A stretch of 64,000 nucleotides of DNA from Zygnema cylindricum (lineage: Eukaryota; Streptophyta; Zygnematophyceae; Zygnematales; Zygnemataceae): NCBI GenBank assembly GCA_037447655.1, contig JBBHKE010002250.1, positions 9,919-73,918 on the forward strand, read 5' to 3'. Under the pieces are notes generated by a model. That model was not told the DNA's origin and made no database searches. It was given only the letters and a program-made list of their open reading frames with translations. Below are positions 47,001 to 57,899 of the stretch, piece by piece; the first letter of the stretch is position 1, and each line of letters starts with the position of its first letter. The translations under genes were made by a program, and so were the position numbers.

Positions 47001-49967
47001 AAAAATTTAGACAACAATTCTTGTAAGCATTATTAGTTTGTGAAAGTTAGGTTAATAGTTTGTGTAATTTAGATAACAATTCTAGTTAGCGCTAACATTT
47101 TGTGTAAATTAGGTAACAATTCCTGTTAGCGCTAACAATTTGGGTAATTTAGATAACAATTCTTGTTAGCGCAAATAGTTTGTGTAAGTTAGGTAACAAT
47201 TCCTGTAAGCGCTAACGATTAGTGTAAGTTAGGTAACAATTGCGGTTAGTGCTAATAGTTTGTGTAATTTAGATAACAATTCCTGTTAGCGTTACAGTTT
47301 ATGTAATTTAGGTAACAATTCTTGTTAGCGCAAATAGTTTGGGTAAGTTAGGTAACAATTCCTGTTAGCGCTGACAGTTTGTGTAATTTAGATAACTATT
47401 CTTGTTAGCGCAAATAGTTTGTGTAAGTTAGGTAACAATTCCTGTAAGCGCTAACGATTTGTGTAAGTTAAGTAACAATTGCGGTTAGTGCTAACACTTT
47501 GTGTAATTTAGATAACAATTCCTGTTAGCGCAAACAGTTTGTGTAAGTTAGGAAAAAATTTCTGTAAGCGCTAACGGTGTGTGTAAGTTAGGTAGCTAAC
47601 AGTGTATGTAATTTAGATAACAATTCCTGTTAGCGTTACAGTTTATGTAATTTAGGTAACAATTCTTTTTAGCGTTAACAGTTTGTGTAAATTAGGTCAC
47701 AATTCCTGTTAGCTCTAAGAGTTTGTGTAAGTAAGGTAACAATTCCTATTAGGGCTAATAGTTTGTGTAATTTAGATAACAATTCTTGTTAGCCTATGAG
47801 TTTGTGTATGTTAAGTTAATAGTTTGTGTAATTTAGATAACAATTCTTATTAGAGCTAACATTTGTGTAAGTTAGGTAACAATTTTTGTTAGCGATAACA
47901 GTTTGTATAAGTTAGGTAACAATTCCTCTTAGCGCTAGTAGTTCGTGAAATTTAGATAACAATTCTTGTTAGGGCTAACAGTTTGTGTAAGTTAGGTAAC
48001 AATTCCTGTTACCGCTAACAGTTTTTGTAAACTAGGTGACAATTCCTGTTAGCGGTAACAATTTGTGTAATTTAGATAACAATTTCTGTTAGCGTTAACA
48101 TTTTGTGTAAGTTAGGTAACAATTTTTGTTAGCGATAACAGTTTTTATAAGTTAGGTAACAATTCCTCTTAGCGCTAGCAGTTTGTGTAATTTAGATAAC
48201 ACCTCTTGTTAGCGCTAACAGTTTGTGTAAGTTAGGTAACAATTCCTATTACCGCCATCAGTTTTGTAAACTAGGTAACATTTCCTATTAGCGCTAACAG
48301 TTTGTGTAATTTAGATTTCAATTCCAGTTAGCGATAACAATTCTTGTTAGCACTAATAGTTTGTGTAAGTTAGGTAACAATTCCTGTTAGCGTTACAGTT
48401 TATATAATTTAGGTAACAATTCTTGTTAGCGCTAACAGTTTGTGTAAGTTAGGTAACATTTTTTGTTAGCGCTTACAATTTGTGTAATTTAGATAATAAT
48501 TCCTGTTAGCGCTAACATTTTGTTTAAGTTAGGTAACAATTCCTCCTAGCGGTAGCAGTTCGTGTAATTTAGATAACAATTCTTTTTAGCGCTACATTTT
48601 GTGTAAGTTAGGTAACAATTGTTGTTACTGCTAACAGTTTGTGTAAATCAGATAACAATTTCTGTTAGCGCAAAAAGTTTGAGTAAGTTAGGTAACATTT
48701 TTTGTTAGCGCTAACAATTTGTGTAATTTAGATAACAATTTTTGTTAACGCAAACAGTTTTTGAAATTTAGATAACAATTCCTGTTAGCAATAACAATTC
48801 CTGTTAGCGTAACAGTTTATGAAATTTGGGTAAGAATTCTTGTTAGCCCTAATTGTTTGTGTAAGTAAGGTAACAATTCCTGCTAGGGCTAACAATTTAT
48901 GTAATTTAGATAACAAATCTTGTTAGCGCTATCAGTTTGCGTAAGTTAGGTAAATAGTTTGTGTAATTTAGATAACAATTCCTGTTAGCGCTAACAATTT
49001 TTGTAATTTAGAAAACAATTTTTGTTAGCCCCAAGAGTTTGTGTATGTAAGGTAATAATTCCTATTAGGGCTAATAGTTTGTGTAATTTAGATAACAATT
49101 TCTGTTAGCGCTAATAGTTTGTGTATGATAGTTATCAATTCATGTTAGTGCTAACATTTTGTGTAAGTTAGGTAACAATTTTTGTTAGCGCTAATACTTT
49201 GTGTAAGTTAGGCACAAATTTATGTTAGCGCTAACTGTTTGTGTATGATAGGTATCAATTCATGTTAGTGCTAACACTTTGTGTAAGTTAGGTAACAATT
49301 TCTATTAGCGCTAACAGTTTGTGTATGATAGGTATCAATTCGTGTTAGCGCTAACAATTTGTGTAAGTAAGGTAACAATTATTGTGACTGCTAATAGTTT
49401 GTGTAAGTGCGGTAACAGTTCAAGTTAGCATTAACATTTTGTGTTACTAAGGTAACAATTCATGTTAGGGCTAACAATTTGTGTAATTTAGATAACAATT
49501 CTTGTTAGCACTATTAGTTTGTGAAAGTTAGGTTAATAGTTTGTGTAATTTAGATAACAATTCCAGTTAGCGCTAACATTTTGTGTTAATTAGGTAACAA
49601 TACCTGTAAGCGCTAACGGTTTGTGTAAGTTTGGTAACACTTCTTGTTAGCGCTAACAGTTTGTGTAATTTAGATAAAAATTCTTGTTAGCGCTAAGAGT
49701 TTGTATAAGTTAGGTAACAAATCCTATTAGCGCTAACAGTTTGTGTAAATTAGGTAACAATTCCTGTTTGCGCCAAGAGTTTGTGTAACTAAGGTAACAA
49801 TTCCTATTAGGGCTAACAGTTTCTGTAATTTGGATAACAATTCTTGTTAGCCTATGAGTTTGTGTACGTTAAGTTAATAGTTTGTGTAATTTAGATAATA
49901 ATTCATGTAAGCGCTAACATTTTGTGAAAATTAGGTAACAATTCTTGTTAGCGATAATAGTTTGTAC
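47001..49967. repeat. 40-bp satellite array, block S5
   Basis: Satellite between RLC-4 and RLC-5. A short internal duplication (47171 and 47410, offset 239) shares GCAAATAGTTTG and GCTAACGATT. The last five bases TGTAC (49963-49967) are the target-site duplication of RLC-5. No gene is seen. Confidence 0.96.
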
Positions 49968-50246
49968 TGAAATTCTGTGTCCTCCCTTGGACTACAGAAT
50001 ACAGGAAGCCTCTAGATAGTATTCAACTAACCCACTTCAAGCCACGACCACTGCTCCCCAAGAAGGCAAACTGACTGTTTGACTGCACCCCTGTGCAGCG
50101 TGGACTCCTTTGATTCCGTAGCAAAAAGAATCACTGAAAACGGCCAACCAGCCGATAAGTTATGAGGCAGTAAAAATTCCAATTTGTTCAAACTCTCAAA
50201 GGGAGAGGTGACTACCTACCAAAATTTTCTAAGTCCTGATTCTCTC

Positions 50247-51222
50247 TGTTGAAATCACTAGATTTATGGGAGGTATTTTCTAGGTCTTAATTAAAATAAA
50301 TTTGAAAAGAAACGCAAAGGCAGCCTGCCTCCACCTTCTCTCTCTAGCCCCCATACTTGTTGCTGTCACTGAAGGAGAGAGAGGGCCGTGGAGCCATGGC
50401 TGCCTTAGCTAGGTAGGGCTTAAGAGTGATCTAAGTCACTCTCAACCAAAAAGGTTGAGTCTAGCAGGACTCGAACCTCCGACCGGTAGGGCGAGGCATA
50501 GCCGCCAACCCTTACCAGTCTGTCGTAGTAGTCCGTTAGGATACATAGGGCTCAACAGCCATTTAAGCAATAGATAGACTACTAATCGGATTAACGCAAT
50601 TACAAATAGGGTACATAGAAACCAGTTGAGGAATGAAAGTACGCACGAAACAAATACACCGGACATTTGTTTTTAACGGCTGGGAATTAAAGCCGGTTTG
50701 GATCCAACGGCCCGCACCATCACTGGGGTCCCTGAATGGCCGTCTTGGCGGTTTGCGGATGTAACATGACCTATCAACACGTGGCAAGACATCATTCGGA
50801 AGCGAGAATCCCGGGGAGCATAAGAGCAAGTCCAAAAGAGACAGGCGTCCACTCCATGGCGTTGTCGTACACTAGCCGTACAGAAAGTACATCGGCCATA
50901 GTACTTGTTTGTACTAAACAATCTTCTGATTGGTTTGTACGTCAGTAGATAGGGGTTGTGAGAGGGGTTTAGAACTTAGAGGATTGAGGATGCAAGCTTA
51001 TATAAATATTGGCATCTTTGCCACTTGATAATTAATCACCTGGATAGGCGTTTTCAGTGATTCTTTTTGCTGTGGACCCAGGGGAGTCCAAACTGCACAA
51101 GGGTACAGTCAGGTTATCTGTTTATCTGCTAGGGTAGCAGTTGCTCTCGTTGAAAGTGGGTTAGTCAAAAACTACCTAGAGGCTTCCTCAATTTTTGTCC
51201 GAATGGAGGACACAGAATTGCA
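50247..51222 (+). mobile_element. Solo LTR of lineage II (976 bp) nested in the RLC-5 LTR
   Basis: A plus-strand LTR from TGTTGAAATC to GAATTGCA with perfect 5-bp duplications CTCTC on both sides (50242-50246 and 51223-51227). It is closer to the RLC-2 LTR type than to its host LTR. It contains the inverted repeat 50319-50404, a B-box-like sequence on the minus strand (50467-50477), a G-box (50778-50783), an inverted CCAAT (GATTGG near 50928) and a TATA box (50999-51008). The end includes the ATGGAGGACACA gag start, which here opens a meaningless frame into the flank. Solo LTRs arise by recombination between the two LTRs of a full element. Confidence 0.93.
50778..51008 (+). promoter_or_regulatory. 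Lineage II LTR promoter (G-box, CCAAT, TATA)
   Basis: CACGTG at 50778-50783, CTGATTGGTTTG (inverted CCAAT) near 50927-50938, and TATATAAATA at 50999-51008, all in transcriptional orientation. The same order is seen in other lineage II LTRs. The G-box is at 25255, 29602, 51228, 56598 and 60255. The TATA box is at 25012-25019 and 29359-29366 (minus) but is degenerate in RLC-5 and RLC-6. Factor binding is inferred from the motifs only. Confidence 0.65.
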
Positions 51223-51809
51223 CTCTCCACGTGGCTCCAGGTCATGCCACGGCATAAAACGCCAAAGTGACCAGTTCGGGATTTCGGCGATGATGTGCGC
51301 CTTTGGATTTTATGCGAAACGCAATCTTTGCCGTAATAAATACTTGCGCAGCATCTGTTTCGATGTGAAAATAAAATGTGTGGTATCCGTTTTGAATTAG
51401 CATCGTACGACGTACTTTATAAAACTGAATCTATGTACGCCGTATACAGTTTTAGTTAAATGAATTTTATCCACTCGAACTACATATATATCTATCACAT
51501 ACCATAGCACTTAGCATTGGCCCTAGTCTATTAGGATAAAGCTGACCGCTACCGGTCAACTTGACGAACCGTAGGTACCGGGATCAAATCTCTGGTCCTT
51601 CAAGTATATTTTTAGTAACCTACTAAAATAGTTGTCTGTTGAACTAAGGCAGCCATGGATCAACCTCTCTCTCTAACCTTCAGTGACTACAACAAGTATG
51701 GGGGCTAGAGAGCGGAGGTGGATGCAGGCTGTCCGTCCTTTTTATTTTTTCCTTTTATAAAAACATATTTAAACCTAGAAAATACTTTAGAAATCTATAA
51801 ATTTCAACA

Positions 51810-51822
51810 CTCCCCTTATTTT
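51810..51822 (-). promoter_or_regulatory. RLC-5 polypurine tract
   Basis: The minus strand AAAATAAGGGGAG directly precedes the 3' LTR start and is identical to the tract of RLC-2. Confidence 0.85.
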
Positions 51823-51834
51823 CTAGTCTAATTT

Positions 51835-53397
51835 TCATTTTTCTTTCAATCCGCATTTTTCCCGACAATATTTTAGTTTAGGAGAGGGCACAGGTTTGGT
51901 CATCATGTCAGCCACCATTTCTTCATCAGGTCTATACACAAGATTTAAAATTTTATTTTCAACTTTTTCTCTTACGAAGCTTAATCTTATGTCCATATGT
52001 TTTGCTTTGAAATGGTGTTTTGGATTGGCTGCAATTACAATTGCAGCTTGATTATCGCAAAAGATTTCATGCACTCCCTCCTTCATAAATCCTAGTTCTT
52101 GTAACAATGATTTCACCCACATTAGTTCTTTTACAGCAGAACAAGACGCCATATACTCAGCCTCCATAGTAGACTCAGCAACCACCTTTTGTTGCTTACT
52201 GCTCCAACAGCAAGCACCTTCCCCCACATACAAAACATATCCTGAAGTGCATCTTCTCATAGGTGCATCCCCATAACTGGCATCACTCTAAGTGGTGATA
52301 TCAGTGTGCTCCCCTCCCAAATGCAACCATAATTCTCTCGTTCCAACGAGATATCTCATGACTCTCTTGGCTGCCTCCCAGTCTCTCTTCATAGGATCAT
52401 TAAGACCCTACTAAGACTCCAACTGCTGCCGCTATGTCCGGCCTGGTACAATTCATAAAATAGATTAAGCTTCCTACGACCTGTCTATAAGGGATAGACT
52501 TCATGAACTCTCTCTTCTGTGGACTCATTTGATCGTCTAAGATCATCACTCCTCCTTCTAGACTCCATCACTTACTTTTTTCAAGTCCATGGGAGTGGTA
52601 CAACTGTTAGCATTTTCCATCTGGAATTTCTTAAGCATATTACTTATTCCTTCTTTCTGAGTAAGTCTGATAATCTTCTTCCCTCTATCTCTCTCCATTT
52701 AGATCCCCAAAATATATTTTGCCTCCCCTACATCCTTCATATCAAATCTGCCCCTAAGATCTTTCTTTAGTCTGATGATCTTCTCGAAAGACTTACTCAA
52801 CAGAAGCAGATCATCCACATAAATTGCAATAAAAATGACACCATTCTCATCTTCAAACATATAGATAAATTGGTCAGAGCTGATCCGGATATATCCCAAA
52901 TTTGTGAGAAACTCATCTAGTTTCTTATTCCACTGTCGGGGAGCCTGCTTCAGTCCGTATAAGGACTTTATGAGCCTGCAGGCTTTCCTCTCTTCTCCTA
53001 TTTCCACGAACCCCTCGGGTTGCCTCATGAAAATTTCTTCCTCTAACTCACCATTAAGAAAAGCAGTTTTAATGTCCATCTGGTGTATTTCCATGTCTTC
53101 CGTTGGTGCCAGACTGAGGAGAATCCTTACTGATGGGAACCGAACAACTGGAGCAAAGGTCTCCTCATAGTCAATCCCCTCCTTTTGGGTGAACCCCTTC
53201 GCTACCAATCGAGCCTTATATCTCTCAAATGTATTATCTGGGTTCAATTTTAGTTTAAATACCCATTTACACCCAATACGTTTTCTGTCTGGAGGACAAT
53301 CCACTAGTTCCCAAGTATTTGTTTCCATTATAGAAGCCATCTCATCATTTATGGCTCTAATCCATCTTTCTTTCTTTGGACTTTTCACTGCCTCCAA
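51835..53397 (-). pseudogene. RLC-5 reverse transcriptase and RNase H
   Basis: RT (53397-52699) is uninterrupted from WIRAINDEMAS through CKWVFK, MDIKTAFLNG, LYGLKQAPRQWN and YVDD to AKYILGI. There TAA replaces a Gln codon (CAA to TAA). The stretch to RNase H carries at least one further frame break. RNase H (52260-51835) has GYVLYVGEGACCW, STMEAEYMA, FCDNQ and KHMDIRLSFVRE, and stops just before the polypurine tract, as expected for the end of pol. Confidence 0.92.
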
Positions 53398-53454
53398 GTA
53401 AGACTGAGGCTCATCAGGGTGAGATAACTTAGTTACCTTGTGAGCGACTTGTTT

Positions 53455-56161
53455 TTACTGTAATCTTTTGCTGCTCCTCCTTCCTCCCTCAAACTCCGAA
53501 GCTGGAATGGATGGAAGTCTTGGGTTTCTTCTCACTGTCTCATCGGCTCCCCTGTCCATGGAAGCCGGTTTCGTTCCCGCTTCTTCTGTGTCCTCGAAAT
53601 CCATAGGAGAGGTTTCCGGTGAGTCTCCCTTATCTCGTATCTCTCCTGAATCTGCAATCACGGTTTCACCCATGTCTCTTTCGAGAACAACCGAGTTCTC
53701 ATCACTTTCGGACTCAAATCGAATTCTTATCTTCTTTGTATATTTGAAGGGGTCAAATGACTTCCCTTCATCCATGACAACTAAGTGTTTGACCAGAATG
53801 ATATCTTTCTTTGCTAAGTCATAGACTCTATATCCCTTAACATCCTCATCATATCCCACAAAGTATCCAGGTTTTCCCTTAGCATCTAGTTTCTAGTTTT
53901 TCCTATCCGTGTCAAGACTGTAAACTTGGCTACCAAATACTTTAAGGTGTGAGATATCTGGTTTCCTTCCAACCCATCTCTCATAAGGTGTCACTCCCTT
54001 CACAGCTGAGGTAAGGACTCTATTTTAAATGTAGTTGGCACACTTCATTGCTTTTGCCCAAAATCTCTTTCCTATTTTCTTGTCTGCCAACATACAGCAT
54101 GCACTCTCCTAGTGTTCGATTCAACCTCTCAGCTACCCCATTTTGTTTCGGGTTATATGGTACAATTTTTTGGTGCTGCACTCCCTCATCTCTCAGATAT
54201 TCCTCAAACTCATTAGAGGTATATTCTCCCCCATTATCACTCCTTATCCTCTTAATAGGGGTTTCATGCAACTTCTCACTCAAAGCTTCATAATCTTTGA
54301 AGTAAGTTGATGCTTCAGACTTTGTTTTCAAAAAGTAGACTCTAGAGTATCTAGACCAATCATCAGTTATTGTCATCATAAACCTTTTTCCTCCAACCGA
54401 AGGTACTTTTGCAGGTCCCCAAATATCTGTGTGGACCAAATCTAACACTTTCTCACCTCTATATGTGGCGGCTTTGGGAAAGGGAAGTGTGTGAGCCTTA
54501 CCTTGAACACAACCACTACAATCATCCATAATTTCATTATCCCCAAACTGAATGCCATCTACTACCCTAAGCTTTTTCATTTCCCTCAACCTATCAAAAT
54601 GCACATGCCCCAACCGCTTATGCAAAATCATCACCTTAGGAACACCAACATAGTAAGCATTCTTCTTTTCATTACTCAGGTTAAGCCTAAACATTCCTTG
54701 GCTACCTTTATCTGCTATGAAGTAAACTTCATCCCCATACTTAGCTGTAAAGACTCCCTTTCTCGTGAAGGTATCAAACTCTTTGTCATCTAACACATAC
54801 GTAGAGACAAGATTTTTACTCAGCTGAGGAATGTAAATTACATCTGAGAATGTAAATATAGAAGTCTTACCCTCCACTAAGACTTTCAGATCTACTGATC
54901 CCACTAGATCTTTAGTAACCACTCTCCCATCCCCATACTCTATCTCTACAGTAGGAATCTTTCTTAACTTAGTGAAGAGTTCTTTATCACGACACATATA
55001 CATGGATGCACCTGAGTCGATGATCCATCCTTCCTGTGGAGCTTCCCGAATTGCTCCAAGGGCACACTTCTGCCTCCGAGGCATCTCTTTCTCCTCCAGA
55101 CTCTCGTCAAGAAGAAGCTCCCTATCCTCCTCAAAGGACTCATCCTCGGTTTCTCCTGACACTTTTGTAACCACAAGTGCCTTTTTCTTCCCTCCTGAAG
55201 AACCCCCTCCACGGTTCTCTTGGAGCCTCAACTCTGATAGCTTGATACAATCTGCAATAAAGTGTCCCGGCTTTTTGCAATAATGACAAAGAACTTTTGG
55301 GGGCCTTTGTCCCCCAAAATGATCTTTTTCCCCTCTAAAAGGTTTCTTCGGGTCTTTCCCCCATCGGTCCCCTCCTGCTGCTAGAGCTTGAATGCTCTTT
55401 CCTCCTCTCCTAATCTCCATTTTGTTTTCATACACAAGTATCATTATGACTACTGTTTTCCATTTCCATGAACTATCAGGCATTCCTTGTACTCGGTACA
55501 CTATGTTTTTGAACTCATCTGGTAATTTCACGATAAGGGTGTTAACTTTCATTTTCATTGTACCTGTCCACCCGGCACTTTCCATTTCCATATACAAACA
55601 AGAAAGATCATTACAGTAATCTAACATCTTTCCTCCTTTGTAAGTGTAACTCACTAGCTTTTGCTCAGCCAACTAGAGCTGCTGAATAGTTCCAGCTCTA
55701 TAAATCTCCACCAAACTCACCCACAACTCCTCCGCGTTGTAAATGTGAAGATGAGGAGTGGCCAAACCTTGAGTGAGGTGCCTTAGAATAAAGTTCTTGG
55801 CAGCCATATTTACATCCTCCCACATTTGAGTATCGTTCTCCACGGTCTTCACGGTCGCCGCTCCCGATACTGTGGCAATAGGAGTGAGGGGTGTCTCCTT
55901 CCCTTTCCCTTTTTCGGACACACAGCTATCCCCATCATCTGCCTCCTCCGCTGAGGCAACTGTTGTTGCGGGAAACCTTACTCCTCCAAATCCTGGTGGA
56001 GTTCCCAAAGGTGGATGTTTCACTTGTCCACTGACTATACCCCTGTATCGTTTTTCACACAAAGTTCCCATCATCATGGCTTCCCAATAGATGAACCCAT
56101 ATCCATTGAAGGTGGGCACCCTAGAGGGTGGGCCCATAACCTGAAATTGTGTGTCCTCCAT
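53455..56161 (-). pseudogene. RLC-5 gag, protease and integrase
   Basis: The ATG at 56161 lies in the LTR (MEDTQFQVMGPP, the PBS encoding QVMGP). Gag runs to TAG 55673-55675, a Gln-to-stop change, and continues in the same frame to 54020. Downstream of the stop, at residues counted from 55672, are the zinc knuckle CX2CX4HX4C (129-142), protease DSGAS (219-223), zinc site H351/H356 with C385/C388, and integrase D416, D479 and E515 (DD35E). A frameshift near 54110 ends this frame. The integrase C-terminus resumes at 53859 (GYDEDVKGYRVY) and ends at TAA 53455-53457, after which the RT frame follows in phase. Confidence 0.92.
56127..56141 (-). promoter_or_regulatory. RLC-5 primer-binding site, perfect half-tRNA-iMet match
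   Basis: The minus strand reads GGTTATGGGCCCACC immediately after the LTR end TTTCA. All 15 bases are complementary to the plant initiator tRNA-Met anticodon arm as I recall it. The ATG inside pairs with the CAU anticodon. The same bases are gag codons. Confidence 0.88.
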
Positions 56162-57154
56162 TGGACTACAGAATACAGGAAGCCTCTAGATAGTATTCAA
56201 CTAACTCACTTCAAGCCACGACCACTGCTGCCCAAAAAGGCAAACTGACAATTTGATTGCACCACCGTGCACCCTGGACTCCGCTGAGTCCGTAGCAAAA
56301 AGATCACTGAAAACAGCCAACCAGCCGATAAGTTATGAGGGAGTAAAAATGCCAATTTGTACAAACTCTCAAAGGGAGAGGTGACTTCCTACCAAAATTT
56401 TCTAAGTCTTGATTCTCTCTAATAACTTCTATCTATTGAAGTACGGACCAATCAGATCACTGTATCGTACACAAAAGTACTACTGCCGATGTACCTTTTG
56501 TACGGCCTATGTACGACAAGGCTATTAAGCGGACGTGTGTTCGTGTTTCACTCGTCCGTACGCTCCTCGGAATTGCTATGACCGAATGTCATCTCTCCAC
56601 GTGGCTCCAGGTCATGCCACGTCATAAAACGCCAAAGTGACCACTTCGGTGGATTTTATGCGAAACGCAATCTTTGCCGTAATAAATACTTGCGCAGCAT
56701 CTGTTTCGATGTGAAAATAAAATGTGTGGTATCGGTTTTGAATTAGCATCGTACGACGTACTTTATAAAACTGAATCTATGTACGCCGTATACAGTTTTA
56801 GTTAAATGAATTTTATCCACTCGAACTACATATATATCTATCATATACCATAGCACTTAGCATTGGTCCTAGTCTATTAGGATAAAGCTGACCGCTACCA
56901 GTCAACTTGACGAACCGTAGGTACCGCGATCAAATCTCTGGTCCGTCAAGTATATTTTTAGTAACCTACTAAAAATAGTTGTCTGTTGAACTAAGGCAGC
57001 CATGGATCAACCTCTCTCTCTAACCTTCAGTGACTACAACAAGTATGGGGGCTAGAGAGCGGAGGTGGAGGCAGGTTGTCCGTCCTTTTTCTTTTCCTTT
57101 TATAAAAACATATTTAAACCTAGAAAATACTCTATAAATCTATAAATTTCAACA
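56142..57154 (-). repeat. RLC-5 5' LTR (1013 bp)
   Basis: On the minus strand it starts TGTTGAAATTTATAG and ends CACACAATTTCA before the PBS. It carries the inverted repeat 56995-57080, a G-box (56598-56603) and ACCAATCAGA near 56447. The B-box position holds a diverged sequence (GCGATCAAATCTCTGG), and the TATA position is mutated (AATTTGTAC). Confidence 0.93.
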
Positions 57155-57899
57155 TGTATAAGTTAAGTAACAATTCCTTTTAACGTTAGCAGTTCGTGTA
57201 ATTTAGATAACAATTTTTGGTTGCGCTAACAGTTTGTGTAAGTTAGGTAACAATTCCTGGTACCGCTAACAGTTTCTGTAAACTAGGTAAAAAATTCCTG
57301 TTAGCGCTAACAATTTGTATAAATTAGATAACAATTCCTGTTAGCGCTAACATTTTGTGTAAGTTAGGTAACAATTCCTCTTAGCGGTAGCAGTTCGTGT
57401 AATTTAGATAACAATTCTTATTAGCGCTAACATTTTGTGTATGTTAGGTAACAATTCTTGTTACTGCTAACAGTTTGTGTAAATCAAATAACAATTTCTG
57501 TTAGCGTTAATAGTTTGTGTTAGTAAGGTAACAATTCTTGTTAGCAGTAACAGTTTGTGTAATTTAGATTACAATTCCGGTTAGCGATAACAATTTTTTT
57601 TACCGCTAATAGTTTGTGTAAGTTAGGTAACAATTCCCGTTAGCGTTACAGTTTATGTAATTTAGGTAACAATTCTTGTTAGCGCTAACAGTTTGTGTAA
57701 GTTAGGTAACATTTTTTGTTAGCGCTAACAATTTCTGTAATTTAGTTAACAATTCCTGTTAGCGCAAACAGTTTCTGTAATTTAGATAACAATTCCTGTT
57801 AGCAATAACAAATCTTGTTAGCCTAATAGTTTGTGTAAGTTAGGTAACAATTCATGTTAGCGTAACAGTTTATGTAATTTGGGTTAAAATTCTTGTTTA
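57155..57899. repeat. 40-bp satellite array, block S6
   Basis: The last satellite block, about 18 monomers, with 40-, 39- and 19-bp units as elsewhere. It ends where the truncated integrase of RLC-6 begins (near 57900). Beyond RLC-6 no further satellite is seen. Confidence 0.95.

Larger units (their letters stand above)
49968..51809 (-). repeat. RLC-5 3' LTR, interrupted by a solo LTR
   Basis: Parts 49968-50246 and 51228-51809 match the 5' LTR 56142-57154. About 170 bp present in the 5' LTR (56421-56592) are missing at the break, which has a TCTCTC match at both edges. The solo LTR lies exactly at that point. The region holds the family's G-box (51228-51233) and inverted repeat (51648-51733). 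Confidence 0.9.
49968..57154 (-). mobile_element. RLC-5: copia element, lineage II, both LTRs, best-preserved coding region
   Basis: Minus-strand element flanked by TGTAC (49963-49967) and TGTAT (57155-57159), a 5-bp duplication with one mismatch. It has a 1013-bp 5' LTR, PBS, gag, protease, integrase, RT, RNase H, polypurine tract, and a 3' LTR interrupted by a solo LTR. The gag zinc knuckle and all catalytic motifs are present. Only a few stops and frameshifts break it. Confidence 0.95.

Noticed and set aside
51203-51400. Open frame starting ATGGAGGACACA as a real gene
   Set aside because: The start is the gag initiation region at the end of the solo LTR, running into unrelated LTR sequence of RLC-5.
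57823-57899. C-terminal residues of the integrase frame at 57823-58278 and of the RT frame ending at 32662
   Set aside because: These codons are translated satellite (repeating NCYL-type peptides) and not part of the element.
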